From Ischnura elegans (taxonomy: Eukaryota > Arthropoda > Insecta > Odonata > Coenagrionidae): a stretch of DNA of 64,000 nucleotides. Position 1 is the stretch's first letter, and the number at the start of each line of letters is the position of its first letter. A model generated the notes under the pieces. The model made no database searches and had not been told where the DNA came from. It saw nothing but the letters and a program-made list of their open reading frames with translations. The translations under genes and the position numbers were made by a program. Below, piece by piece: positions 20,395-35,300 of the stretch. The DNA is taken from contig NC_060254.1 of the NCBI RefSeq assembly GCF_921293095.1, positions 59,690,069 through 59,754,068 of the forward strand, in the 5' to 3' direction.

Positions 20395-23300
20395 GTAAGT
20401 GAAACATACTTCATTTCCTATATGGGGAATTGTAATCTAATTTTTACAAAGCTGATGTGCACGTAATAATAATAATAATAATAATATTAGTAACTGGCAA
20501 TAGTCCATTTTCAATACGCAAAGAGAACATTACTCAAGAATGAACGTATGTACATATATGTGGGATTGAGAGAAATTAAAGTCTACATTATAATATATTG
20601 GATACAACAGCTTGAATAATTATGCTGTTTAAAATAATATGTGTCACGGCTTACATAAACATATACTGGTGACTCTACTATGAATTTAATGCCACACAAT
20701 TTACCTAAAAATTTCATGACTTCACCAATTATTTAAATCGCAATGTTATCATGGATTATCTTCCGGTTGTTTTGATAAAAAAAATTATAGAGGATAATGA
20801 GATTTTAAAGAGATCATTATTACCATCATTATTATTGTTATTGTGACATCTATTAGTATCTCTCAAAATCTGACTAATAGGCGAGTAGTAGGCATATTTT
20901 TTTGCTTGGTATCTGATATCAATAAATGGATAAAACCTTGTGTTATGTCGAGGGACTCAGCTATGTATGGTACTTGAAGAGATCTGGAGGATCAATCATG
21001 TTATTCATTAATTTGTAAGTAATATTATGTTATTAATTTTTCGACGTTTACGTTAAGGAGGATATTAATTTATTCGTTACATGAAAGGTTATTTATTAAA
21101 GTTATTCGGTTGAGGAAGGATATTCGTTCCCTCCATTACGATTAGTAGCCCAACAATACGCACGCGCTCAGCTGGCAGTAGCCGGAACACAGACGCTCAC
21201 CTCCAATGCTCCATACTTCGGATATCTCCTTGTTATTTGAAAACAAAGATAATTAGTTCTTTGTCCTATGTTGACACAGCTGCTGGGCCCTAAAATACAT
21301 CGAGAGAGATTTAAAATTTAAATTGAGCACACGCCCAAATTACACTAAAGGTGAACCCATACTCATGTAAACCCCGAATCCTCAAATTATAACTTCTATG
21401 AGCTAACTCCTGCAAATCCTTAAGGAGCCAGCAATACAGTTGTGCGAACCTGCCGCCCTTTCATAAAATATAATCATACAAAGTACAAAGCCTTCACATA
21501 TGAGCGGGGTTGTAAAGAAATAGGTCTGAAGATGGACTCAGCCTGCTACATAGGAAGGAAAGATCATAAATTCAAAATTAAGTTAAAAAAACAGACATTT
21601 TGAAAAATCCTTCCTGCATATAGGAATAAAGGAGTGGAACGACCTACCTGAAGTTATTTTTAAGATCTTCCCTGCTAATGCGAAAATTTTTAGGAAGAAG
21701 TGCTCATCACCTATTTGTTAATTACATAGTGGTTTAAAAGGGAGAGTGTGAAATTGGGTCAATGTTCATTTGTCAGTTGTATTATATTGGAATTAATTCA
21801 TTTAATGGATTGTTTGAAATTGGTTTATTGGGAAAATGTTAAATTCTTAGTAGTAATAGATTAGAATGAATGTATTATTTTTTACCATGGGTGTCTTTTC
21901 AGTTTCTAAACTTTATATTAGATTTAAACTTTGTATTAGAACTTGTTATTCATGTGTATACATATAATGCTGCCACCAGGTAATAATCTACTTGCAGCAA
22001 TGTGTAATAATAATAATAATGATAATAATAAAGAAAATATCCCTTAATAACAATATTAAGCGATTGTGGAAATCAGATAAAGTACACATAATACCAATCA
22101 TTATCTCTGCCTCAGGAGTAGTGCCTCATTCAATCCATCAAGGTCTTCAAACTATTGGACTGCCGAAAAACTTGTTTATTGCAATACAAAAAGCAGCAAT
22201 TTTAAATACTTGTCGATTGTCAGAAAATTTTTCAACACAGAGTAAAAAGACGAGAGTTCTTGGTGATACCCGTACCTCGCCTAAAACCAGCAAAAATGCT
22301 GTGAAAATATATTAAATAATAATAATATAATAATTATAATAATAATAAAACCGAATCGTACCGTCCGGAATGAAAAAGAAAGATTAAAATTTTATTGTTG
22401 TAAATTACGTACTGATCTCCTGCGCGGGACGATGTCAATATGACGGCGCTACGGTTACTTCCTTTCCCTTTTTTTAAATAACATCTTCAAGACTTTATTA
22501 AGTTTGGAGTCCTGATTCATAAATAATTCCATCTGTTGAACACTCTTCAAGGCTTCAAGTCCTGCCTGCACTGAGCTTGAGACAGTAGTAATGGACTGGT
22601 TGGGGAAAATGATCGGCTTACCGGACGATTTCCTTCACTCGGCCAGTGGAAGTCAAGGGGGAGGCGTTATTCAGGTGAGAAGATTATTATAGCATTTGAC
22701 CTTTACTTAACACATTACCTCTCGATGATCTCACATGAAGTCACTTAAAAATTAGCAGATTTCAGACGAAAGCTTATTTATCATTTAATTTCAAGCAAAG
22801 AATTTTGGCATCTCACGTGGATATCAGAGAAATATACCAAATAGATATAGTAGGGAGATTATATATGCAAATATATAGGCAAATAATTACGAAATCTGTA
22901 CATTTTTAAGCGATCTCATCTGCGATCGCCGTAAGGTAATGCGTCGAGAGCAAGATTACTAACGAAACACAAAATTAACCTTTTTTTTCAACCATATGAA
23001 TTTTACAGACAACTGCCAGTGAAGCAACATTTGTCGCACTTTTAGCCGGCAGAACAGAGGCCATCCGAAGATACCAGAAGCTCTGTCCTGACCTCGAAGA
23101 TGCAGAAGTTAACAGTCGATTAGTTGCTTATTGTTCTGACCAGGTAATATTTTTTTACGAATTTAAGTATACCAGGATTAGCCACGGTGATAACTTTACG
23201 GGAGTCGACCGCAATGCACAAATATTGCGGAAAATCCGCAGAGAAAAAAAATCATTCGACTTTACCGGGATTCGAACCCGGATCTCTCGATTTCCGGCCG

Positions 23301-26300
23301 ATAACTCGGCCGGAAATCATTAAAATCATCACGTAACATCCAGAATTTCTAACATCGCATCGAATGAAAGAGATTTGCGTTGATTGTAATTTAATCACAT
23401 TTAAACAATCCGTTTGGCTGAAAATCCTGATCTAATATAATTCATTTTTTTCCAGGCACATTCCTCAGTAGAAAAAGCAGGTCTGATAGGACTTGTTAAA
23501 ATGAGGTACATAGAAACAGATGAGAATCTAAGTTTGCGGGGAGATAAACTAAGACAGGCGATAGCCAAAGATCGAGACAACGGATTAGTTCCATTTTACG
23601 TAAGTAACAACCAGCTTATCCAAATGATTTGTAATGTTTCTGGAGAGATAAATAGCAAAAATATTCAATATTTTGCTCATTTAATCATTCATTTTTAAAG
23701 AGAAAATAAGTGATTTTCAATCACTAACATAGCCAAATTTTTCTGGAGACCAATTTATGTAAGCCTTCTGAGACTAGAGAACTTCAGTTTTCCTAACAGC
23801 CAAAAAAATTAGTTAATATGTTTTTAGAGAGATATTCAGTATACACCGGAAAATATTCAACATTCTGCCAGTTAAATAATTTCATTCTGACACAGAAAAT
23901 GACTGATTCTAAATAACTAACCAGCATTCAAAATGTCTGGTTACTTTTACAAGGCTTCCAGGATTCTCCTCAGCTTTTAGTTTTCCCATTCCGCAAAATG
24001 ATCAGTAAATATTTTTCTGAAAAAATAAATCCACCGACATTGAGCCGATGAAAAACCCAACTTGATGGAAAATGAAAGAAAAAATAAACTTATGAATCCA
24101 AGAGCTCCGATAAAGGGTTCTTTCATTCGTTTTAAAAAGAAAATAAGTGATATTCGATCACAGATCAAGTGTATAATAATAATATAACTATAATATAAAT
24201 GTCTGGGGAACCAATTAGTGTAAGCCTTCTTTATCTAGATATCCTCAATTTTCCTAGCAGCCAAATAAAATTAGAAAAGTATGTTTCTAGAGATATAATT
24301 CATCCAAAAATATTCTATATTTCGCCAATTTAATCATTTAATTTTCCCACAGAAAATGAGTTATTCTAAATAACTGACCAGTACTCAAGTTTTACAAACC
24401 TTCCTGTCTTCTCCTAAGTTTTAAGTTTTCGCGCACAACCAAATGATTAGCAAATATTTTCGCGAAGAAATAAATCAGCCGACAATGAGTCGATGAGATC
24501 CCCACCCCTTGATGGAAGATGAAAATAACACGAATCCCACGAGCTCCGACGAAGGGATCTTTCATCAAATCGCATTTTCGCCCACCGCCACTCCATCTGG
24601 TGAGCATCTGGCGTGGGAGGGCAAAATGAAAGACACATCCTCTCGTCAAGAACGAGATTATTTTCGTGCGGGACGATAGACAAGAGGGGATGCAAACCGT
24701 CGCGTCTCGCGAGGGATGAATTTCAGAAGGAAGCGGTTAAAACGGGGAGCAGGAAGTAAGCAAGGGGTTGGGGGTGCACTTAATTGAGGGAGAGAATTTT
24801 CCGAGGCTTGGAAGAGTTTCCCAAGGGACCCAATTACTGCTTCACCACCGAACGAAGGAAAGGAAGAGAGAGAGAGAAAAATATTATCCACTGCTCGATA
24901 AATTGGAATGAGAATTCCCGCAAAGAGCCCTAATAACATTCCCTTCCCTTTACCCACAAAGCCACCCACGATTCTCATTGATACTTGCACATAGATTGAC
25001 TCATTATCATGCCATATAAACGTTTTCAATCACAGGAAACACTTAAAATTACAAGGTTTAGCATATGCACGTTTGCTCAGAAATGGATTCATCGCCAAAA
25101 TCCGACCCTTGAAAATATTCTATTGCGATGCGAGTGGGAAAGCAAAAGAATCATATATTATAATAATATTTATATATCCACTTATTCATAGAATACGAAG
25201 TACATATATACAATAAATAAAAGTAAAGTGGAATATACTTAGGTATCCCGTAGGTTAACCTGAATTGGGGTTTCCATCATATTTTAAAGCAGCGGCTGGC
25301 GCAGATTTATGAACTTTTAAAAAAAATATAAAAGCACAAAAACAATTTTGATATTCAAATGTATAATGTGTGCTTTGCAAGAGTGGTATAAAGAAATAAA
25401 TTCAAGAATTATGAATTATAACAATGCAAATACACAATAAATCATGAATTTAAAGTTTAATAGAAAAAAATGTTTTTAGAAAAAACTTGTAAGATTAATA
25501 ACTTTTTGCAATGAATAAACAAAATTGATTGTTGAATTGTCGTTTATTTATCGGCATGCAATATTTATGGTATGTGAAAGGCTTGCAAGAGTCTCCCGAG
25601 GAACGCAATGACTGCTTCTCTACTGAACGAAGGAAAGAAAGAGAGAAAAATGTGAACATTTACTCGATAAATTGGAATGAGAATTCCCGCAAAGAGTCCT
25701 AATAATGTTTCCTTCCCTTTACCCACAGGCCACCAGGATTCATATTGATACTTGCACACAGATTGACTCATTATCATGCCCCGTACACGTTTTCAGTCAC
25801 AGGAGGCACTTAAAATTTTCCCTTTTATAGTGCCATATCCTCCCCACTGGCATTGCGTCGAACGGAAGAAGATAACAATAACACCAAGGTAGTGATGCTT
25901 CCTTTAAAAAAGCAGCCTGAGGTTACAATAAATCTAGCGATGTGACGTGAAGAGGTTGCTATGGCTACATACAGATGATACACGTGGAGAGAATATAATT
26001 AGCTTTACTTAGCATAAAACAATCTTCTGAATTTCAAGAGCTACAGTAAAATCAATACATAAAGATAGGTCAAAAATTAATTCTTTCCACAACCTACTCG
26101 AATAGCAATAGAGTATTTTCAAGGGTCGGTTTTCGGCGATGAATTAATTTATGAGCAGCGACGTTCGTATATTAAGAAGGTCAATCATGAGATATAAGTT
26201 TTTTCGGTGCGTATTCCAAATAATTTAAGTCATTCACGTTATGATTTTGACGGATCAATATTAAGAGAGGAAAACCGTGCTCTTACATCTATGCACCTGC

Positions 26301-29300
26301 ATTGGGTTGATCTTGACATCGTCACCGTGACAACAACAACAAATGGACGAGACGAGACATTTTACCTAATTTTTTATACACCTATCAAACTTTATATAGC
26401 ACCTTTGCTGTTTGACACCGGCAAGGGAAAGTAATTTTTGTAAGAATACTTGTAATGTTTATAAGAATACTTCTAATGCACATGAACAAATAAATAGGCT
26501 GACACTTAAATATTATTTATTGGGTTAGCCATTGGGTGTTTGAAAGGTAGTCGGGAATGAAAGGTATTCGGTATTATTATCATGAACTGAGAGAGAAGTC
26601 CATGAAAAAGAAGAATAGGGGATGATAGAATAGGGAAGAATGCCAGAATATTCCTTTAATATTCCATGCAAACCTATCTTAATCGGTAAAATGCCTTAAT
26701 AGTAATAATTGTTCTGAAGTTGTTTCATTTTAAGAATATTCCTGCAAAATCAATTTTTTCAAGTTGACAAATTCATAATCATGTGAAATAAATACAGCTT
26801 TGCAAGTATTCGTAAATTTTACCTTGTTATTTATGCACAATATGGACAGATTCCACTCCATCTAGCTGTAATCTTCGGGTTGCATAAATTACCCGAAAGT
26901 TTATTTATTTCTAAACCACCGAAAAAAGCATAATTCGATATTTACAACGGGGTTTTTGTGATAAAATATAACAAATTACCATACACCAACATCCATACCC
27001 TGTTTATGAGCAGTTTACCCCGGCGGAACTCGAACCCACGACCTTTGTTTTAGAAGGCGAGGACTTTACCCTGACGCCACCGAAGCCGGCGTATAAATAG
27101 CTTGAATGAACGGTCGTTTAATGGGGCATTCCTTCCCTTCCTCCATTTGACTCGTCTCTCTCCGCAATTAAACCCATTCCTTTTGATTAGCAAAAACTGA
27201 AAGATTGCGACTGAGAGCTCCTAGCCATCTTATTGGGCATAAATCACCCCAAACGGCTACGGCTTCATGGTCGAAATCGGCATCAGTCTCCCTTGAAATG
27301 TGGCAACCGAGCAGATGGGACCCGGACAACGATGGGAAGAGCGCAATTAAAATGACGGAAGGCGTGAAACCGTTTCCCCTCCGTCGCCTTGAGTGTAAAC
27401 GAAAGACGCTAAATCGTTCGTTATTTTCCTGCCAGGTAACCAAAATATACATCACAAGAGTCGCATTTATCCATCAAATATACCTTTCGTGAAGATAACT
27501 CATCATTTTGTTTTTTTCTTTCCAGCTATGTGCCACGCTTGGAACAACTGGTGCCTGCTCATTTGACAATCTCAAGGAACTTGGACCAATATGTAAGTGT
27601 TCGTAATTATTCTCTTCATGAAAAATGTATTCAACGGCTCTCTTTTGCTCAATTTTTAACACCACTCAACACCGGGTGTTTCAAAATGAATAAGCGGGGT
27701 TTTTTAACATTTCTAATATTTATATTAACACTTACATCTATGAATCATACATCAAGTGAAAGAGCAACTCAAATAGTTTTGCATTAAAGCCTACAAGCAG
27801 CGGCGTAAGCGAGGGGGGACAGGACCCCTTCCCCCCCCCCCCCCCCCCCAAGAAATATAAAAACACAATTACTTCGCCTCATCATATGAGAAAACAAAAT
27901 ATTGCGAAATTGTAAATTTAAAAATAATATTTCTTTATAAATGAATTTTTTCGATTACGAAAAGAATTCAAAGTAGTTGAAAACCCTCTACTTACCCTAT
28001 TTTTTTTTATTTCCCCCAAAACCCCCTGATTTTGAACCCCTCCCCAGACGAAAGTCCTAGCTGCCTACAAATGTTCAATGTGAACACCATTCGCCATACG
28101 GCATACGTCAAGAAAATATGGGAGTTCTTCCCAAACATTGATTAGTATCTCTCGAGTGATTGTTGCAATGGCTGCTTCAATCCTGTTTCTTAATTCAGAT
28201 ATCTCAGCTGGTAATACAGGCATCATCACCCGGAGGATTAAAACCGAACTTCTTACGGAATGTGCGTTGCATTTTAACAAAAGATTCCGTCTTTGGAAAT
28301 GTACAACACTTTCCGTTCACAAATCGCCATCTTTGCTACTGCTAAAAAAATGTGGGAAAATGTCTCATTACAACCACAATATACTATATGATAAACCCAT
28401 TCCATCATCAAAATAAAAAAATAGTAATTGTAAGATGGATTATTATTATTATTTTTTGGAATTATCAAGAATACTATCAGGAAATAATAGCTGAAATCAG
28501 CTTACAGGGAAAGTTCAATATTTTAATAATATTAAAAAACATCCGCATGCCAAAAGGTTCACCGCTTTTAGCATATTCATTTAATGTAGGTACTAGTAAT
28601 GTTCGCATTCCTGATTAAATTGTAGGAATTTTTCGAATTCCAGGCAAAGAGGAACGGTTGTGGTTACACGTGGATGCGGCATACGCAGGAACGGCCTTCA
28701 TTTGTCCGGAATTTCGAGGATGGCTGGTGGGAATTGAATATGTCGACTCCATCGCCTTCAATCCTTCCAAATGGATGATGGTGCATTTTGATTGCACAGC
28801 CATGTGGTAAGTAAAAATAATACGCTCTGCTAATTGGAAATAAACACATCACCCTGGAAGAGCTCGTGGTTATCTAACTAATGATTATCCGGCTCATAAT
28901 ATTGCCGCGATCCCTAGAAATGATTGATTCTTCTTTACGTAGTAAAATGATGCACTTCAAGACGTATACACTAATCGGGAAATTTGTCGTTCATCAAATA
29001 AAACGAAAGGCATTGATTGTGATTTAGTTACCCACTATTCGTGTATTCATAATATACAAATTATTTGGTTTTAGAAATCTCAGTTTAGACGAATGTTGAT
29101 GTTCAATTTTAACCGCATTTGAAAAAGGGCCACATAGGCGCCCATGCGATGCCACTCCACGTGACGTCACAGGGACCTAGATTCTATACGAGTAGATAGG
29201 AGTTTTACATCGTCTCAGATTACCAATGCATGCATGAGGCACAGAGCTCAGGGAAACATGTCTTAATAATCACCTATTAGAACTGCCTATGGTCGGAAAG

Positions 29301-32300
29301 TTTCCTTCGTTTGATAGGGTGATAATAATCCTTATTTAAGCCAAGCGCTACCTGCTAGCAGGGTACTCTACGCTGCCACCATGCTCGGCAGCAAGCAGCC
29401 TGCATCGTATCAGCGCTCAAGCCTTGCCCCAAGGTCACCTCGCATGCCGACAGCTGGAACCAGAAATACGTCACACGGACTTTTCCCATCATTCCTACTT
29501 AGGCGTTGCGTTTTCGCGCGCTTGAAAATTTTCACTTTTCGTTTAATCGCGAAAAATAGATATCGTCATTCGAAAATCTAAGAGCGAGAAATGCGTACTC
29601 CAGGAGTAATAATCTTTCGATTTAGGCAATAAAAAAATAATAGGAAACCACCCGATTGAAATGATTCCTTCTCTTGACTTCTATGCTGCTGTTAACGTCC
29701 AAGCCTCGCTCCCATTGAGAAACATGCTCTATGTGGACTAGTTTGTGATTGACTGTTTCGTTGCTTATAGATTATTTCACTAAATTTGTCAAAATTATTT
29801 CTTTTACAACAGAAAACGAGAATCGTCATTGTAGATACGATTGTAACTCAAATTCACGGAGGAATTAAATCGACTCGAGTCTTTTTTAGGCTTAGCGGTA
29901 GACTGGCGTGGTAATGCCAGACTTACAAAAAATATTGGGGGGGCCCAAACCGGGGATCTTGCCCCAGGAAATTTTACAAGTAGTGAGTTTTAAGTTTTTT
30001 AGGCATTTTAGAAGAGTCATATGATCAACACTAGAACCCTGATCACTCTAATCTCGATATCTGGACACTTCGGGGAAAATTGACAAGCCTAACACATTTT
30101 TCCTTCACACCCACAACGACTTTTTGAGGAGGCTCGGGCCCCCTCTGGCCCCATTGAGTCGGAGCCACTGGTGGTAACTAAGGGGTCGTGCATAGTGAAA
30201 CTTTAATCTCACAGAATACTTGAAACTTCAATCTCTACGCTAAGTATGTTAAGTGCGTGAATCTGAAATCTGAATTCCCTTGCAAAATACGCCCAGCTAG
30301 TGTAGTATTGTTTGGTGATCTACACTGGATAAAAGAAAATGTATGTAATGCATTTTCAGGGTGAGAAATAGCGGAGCTCTCCATCGTACATTCAACGTAG
30401 ATCCCTTGTACCTTCAACACGAGAATTCAGGTGAGTGCACACGCAAGGAAGTATAGAAAAAAATCATTCCAGTGAACGCTCTTTTATACATTTTGCATCT
30501 ACATAACCAATGATTCGTATGCTTACATTTTCACAGGTCTTGCAATTGATTACATGGTGAGTATCAAGAATGCAATTTAAATTCTCTTTCTCGTTTATAT
30601 CTTGGCATCATGTAACATAAATAAGTTAGTATATTCTCCGCAAATCAATGCTTTGATGGCTGACTGAGAGTGGCAGCTTACCAGACTGCCACTAGGATTT
30701 TGCCACTGAATCACAGAACGGTTAATTAACAGTCACAAAACTTCAAATGCGATTCAACGAGTATATACATTGAAAACATCTTAAGGCCTGTTTGCACGCT
30801 ATATTAGCTCATGTAAGCTCATATCTAAATGTATGAACACGAGAATGAACGCCAAAATGCACCGTGTAACTATCCGACTTGTGCGCATCTAGAACAGAAA
30901 GTAGAACCTGATATAATTTTATTCAATCATTTTACATGTTCCTTTCCGGCCCACCAAAGCCGTTCCTACAATCAGACATTATATCGTACGTATTTAATTT
31001 ACGTATCCTGTGAACAGGCCTTTAGATTATGTTAGTCTTACGTAAATAATTGACAATATTATTCTGATTGACACCTGTAAATGTTATCTTGAAACCACGT
31101 CGTATTTTTTTTATTATTTAACATCCGTCTTGGAAGTTAAAAATGTAAAAGATGTTATTTGTACTTATCCATATTTTTCATTCTATCCCAAGCACTGGCA
31201 AATACCACTTAGCAAGAGATTCCGTGCCCTAAAGCTGTGGTTTGTGATCCGCAACTTTGGAATAAAAGGTCTGCAGAAGCACATTCGGGAGGTAAGTACT
31301 ATGTATTTTCTTACTTTCACGAATGTTTCAACCAATTTGAGAAAAACCTTTAGTGAAATTTTTCAAATAGTAAAGCCCAAAATATGAGGATCTAAGCTCT
31401 AAGGCCTTGAATGCAAATTATGTAAGGAAATGCACCAAAAAGCCGTAACGTTAATTGCGTGAGGAGATTTTTGGAGCCCCTCTACCCCCGTGAGTTTTGA
31501 CTCGACTCTCTCCCTCTAATCTCACGTGAGATTATTCGAAATGCATTTTTCAGTGTCAATACGTTAATCTATGCTTTATTGCATTGGATTTATTAAAAAA
31601 AACAATTTGTTTTACTATTTTTATTCAAGATTAGCTGAGACTAGAATTTAAGATTTACTAAGATCGTAGTCCAGGATCACATTTTACACTGCTTCTTTCG
31701 GAAAAAAATTACGTCATGCATGCCATGACCCCCCTATTACCCCTAGATAAGGTTAGGTGAGAATCGGCTGGACCACTCCCCCAATAAACGCCTCTCGTAA
31801 TCTATGGATGCCTCCTTATATTCGTCGTTTTGCGCCGAACTGGGTTTTTCAGTATTGGTTTCCAGGGATCTTCACAACAACATATATCACTTCAACCCTT
31901 TGATAGCGTTGCCAAGGGCCTCTGAGAGGCCGATAAAGCGCTACACGCAAATCACTTGTCCTAGTTTACATTTTGGCAGGGGTGCCAAGCAGGGGCGTAG
32001 CTAGAAATTAAGGCCAGGGGGGGTTTCAGGCGCAACTAATATTGGGGTGCTTAGGATATTGCATACCCGCCAGGGTTAGCGGGAGGTGCTGAGGCCTTCC
32101 GCCGGAAAAAATTAAGATAAATGGTTCAAAATGGTGATTTTTACGGCCTTCTGAGGGACATTTTATTAATCTTAACACCATTCTATAAGCAACATTAATC
32201 CAATTAAGTAAAATACATTTAATTTAAAAATTTCTGTGAGCTCTGGGGGGGGGTTTTATCCCCCAAAATCCCCCCTTGCTGCGCCACTGGTGCCGAGTGA

Positions 32301-35300
32301 TAAAAAATATTGGGGGCTCATAGCGGGGGCCTTGCCCGGGAAAGTTCATGAATGGTGAGTTTTAAAGTATGTTTAAAGCATTTAAGAAGGGTCGAATGAT
32401 GAACATTATAACCCTGATAACTCGAATCTCGATATTTGGACACTCCGGGGAAAATCGAAAAGACTGAAACATTTTTTCCTCATCCCCATAAAGAATTTTT
32501 GAGGGCCCCCTCAGGCCCCATGGAGTCGGCGCCCCTACATCTTAACACACTCAATGCGGATGCCTTGAATTCAAAGCATCATGCGCTAGCCTAGGACGCG
32601 GATGCCTTGGATATTAGGCATCGGTCCCCTTACCTTTCTCGGCCCGCCATCTGCCTCCGCGTCTTCTACTAGACCCTGTAATTGTGCCCAGCGTCTCAGT
32701 GTGTCTTCTCCTGTGACTGGATACAAGTCGTTTGCTTGCAGATTTTTTGCTTTCTTTTCATTATAATATATTTATTATAATTTTATTATAATATTTAATA
32801 TTTTCTTTATTAATAATGCAAATTTTAATCATTTTGAAATATGTATGATTGTATACGATTAAGGAAGACATAATATCTGATATTATTGCAAAATATTTTT
32901 TCCACGTGGCGGTGTGTTATGATAAATTTTTTCAGCATTGAGTTAGTTAACCTGCTCTTTTGAGCTTATCCTTCTGGAATTTTAGCCTGTGTATGTGAGT
33001 GAATGTCAAGGATTGCCCGTTAAGAGACTGTTTGGTCCTTGCATCATTCCCGCCAACCAATACAGTAAGACCCAAGTTAGTGCAAAACGGACGAGTGTAA
33101 AACATTACGCCTTTTTGGAGCATTTCCTTGTACCATTACCAAAGTCAAAATGTGGATTACATGATTTCGATGTTTTAATCTCATTTACACATTAAACGAA
33201 ACAGGTAAAACAGCCATCCAAGAAATGGCTCGTTCCTTGTACGTTATATCTTCGTTCGATATAAATCCTAAGAGTAAAACAAAAATACTTGGTTTCAAAT
33301 GAAGAGGATAAGAAAATTTAAAAATAATGCAAGCAATTTATTGCCAATCATTATAGAGATAAACTTTTTTAACTATTGAACCTCACCAGATGTTTTAGGA
33401 TGGCGGAAGTGGTGAATTTATGCAGTACCTAATTGTCGTAAGAAACCTTTTTTCTTGCTATGACCAACTGTGACACTTGCATTTAAGTCCCATTTTTTTC
33501 TTCTTTCTTCTTCCCGTGTGAAATCTTTGTTCAATTTAAATCCTCTGACTAAAACAGGAATGCTTAGTTTTGAAAAATAAATTGAACAGAACTAAAAATT
33601 CTAACGATTCATTGCCAATCATGATGGAAATAATTTTTTTCACACAAGGGGCCTTAACCAGATGTTACGAAATCGCTTAATTTGTAAAGTAATTACTGTA
33701 AGACATCTTTTTTCTGACTATGACTAGCTGTGACTCTCTTTGATACATGGATGGATTCATTTCCACCCGTATGTTATCCTTGTTCAAAATAAATACTCCG
33801 ACAATAACAAAAGTAATTAGTTTCGAATATCAAGGAGAAGTAAACTAAGAAAAAAATGATTTATTGCCAATCATGATAAAGATAAAAATTTTCAAGCAAT
33901 GAAGCTTAACCGGATGTTTTATGATCACGCAAGTGCTGAATATAATACAGTAATTGTAATAAGAAACCTTTTTTTTATTTTGACTAACTGCTACTCTCTT
34001 TCATGAGTGTCCTATTCTTTTCCTCCAGTATGATATCTCAGTTCAATATAAATCTTCTTGGATAAAATAGAAATGCTTAGTTTCGAATACAAGGAGAAAA
34101 CTAAAAAAATGCAAAATATTTTACGCAAATCAATATAGAGATAAACATTTTCGAACATTGGGCCTTAACTAAATGTTTTGTGATTACGAAAGTGTTGAAT
34201 TTTATACATCAATTGCTGTAAGAAACCGTTTTTCTCACTTTGACTAACTGTGACTCTGTTACATACATGAAAGTCCTATTATTTTCCTCCTGTATGATAT
34301 ATTTGCTCAATTAAAAATCCTGCGACTGAAACAGATATACTTAGTTTCGAATGGCAAGAATAAGAAAACTCAAAATGCTAATGATGTAGTATTGCTAATC
34401 ATGGTAGAGATAAACCTTTTCAAATAATAAACATTATAGAGATGCTTTATGGTCACGCTAGTACTGACTTTTATATAGTAATAACTGTAAGGAACCTTTT
34501 TCCTTACTATGACTATCTGCGACTCTGTTACATTGAAGTGCAACTCTTTTCCTTCCGTAGGGTGTCCGTCTAGCAAAGGAATTTGAGCACATGGTCCGAT
34601 CAGACAAACGTTTCGTCATAGCCGCACCGAGGCATCTTGGATTAGTTGTCTTCCGTTTGGCTGGGTCGCTTGATGGAGGCAATGGCGATGGAGATGCGGC
34701 AACAGAGACTTTACTGAAACGTCTGAACGCCAGCGGCAAAATGCACGCCGTTCCGGCATCGCTTCGAGGAAGATACGTCATCAGGTTCACAGTCACGTCA
34801 CAGCGCACCACAATAGATGACATTCGGGAGGATTGGGAACTGATTCGAAGGTAAGGCAAAAGAGAAAACTGCATGCTACCACCACAAGCCTTTCCGTATA
34901 TTTTACCTCGATATGATTAGATCCTTTTTTTAAACGTATTTTATTTTGTTTTGTAAAAAAGGGTGATTTTTAAAGTTATTTTTTTTTCTAATTTTCAGAG
35001 GTGAAACAAAGCAATCGATTAAACCAGAGCTATCAAATAAATGCCCGCCAAATTATCCGCCCGTATTGAAAACTATTTTCCCATTCAGAAATTTAGTTAA
35101 TTAATTAGAGCACAGTGTAACGAAATTTTAAATGCCTGTTTATTGCATATTGTATTGTCATCAGCAGCAAGAAAGTATGAAAAATGTCAAGCCGATTTGA
35201 CAATAGGAAGTGGGTTAAAAGTCAATTACAAGATTCCATCGATGACATAGATGAAGAGAGTTAGAAAAACGCGCGAAATATCATCTTGAAATCCTCAGCA

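Larger units (their letters stand above)
20395..22551 (+). other. Hdc intron 1 with LINE fragments and AAT repeats
   Basis: 2.2 kb. Holds a microsatellite at 20468-20492 and two adjoining LINE remnants at 21590-22345, listed separately. The rest is AT-rich and unassigned. Confidence 0.8.
23600..27525 (+). other. Hdc intron 4, partly built of internal duplications
   Basis: 3.9 kb. Two pairs of direct duplications (23740-24130 with 24200-24575; 24810-25045 with 25580-25818) and a SINE at 26890-27092. I see nothing else in 25819-26890. Confidence 0.75.
31292..34560 (+). other. Hdc intron 9
   Basis: 3.3 kb with two MITEs (31990-32545) and the 260-bp array that runs up to the exon 10 acceptor. 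Nothing recognised at 31388-31989 or 32546-33214. Confidence 0.75.

Noticed and set aside
20468..22345. AAT-rich tracts as a possible CRISPR or satellite array
   Set aside because: Simple trinucleotide runs belonging partly to LINE tails; no spacer-repeat structure.
24392..25029. Overlapping minus-strand open frames of 82-123 codons
   Set aside because: They lie in the duplicated part of Hdc intron 4, have no motif, and the longest does not persist in the second copy of the duplication.
34458..34874. Minus-strand frame of 138 codons
   Set aside because: Antisense shadow of Hdc exon 10.
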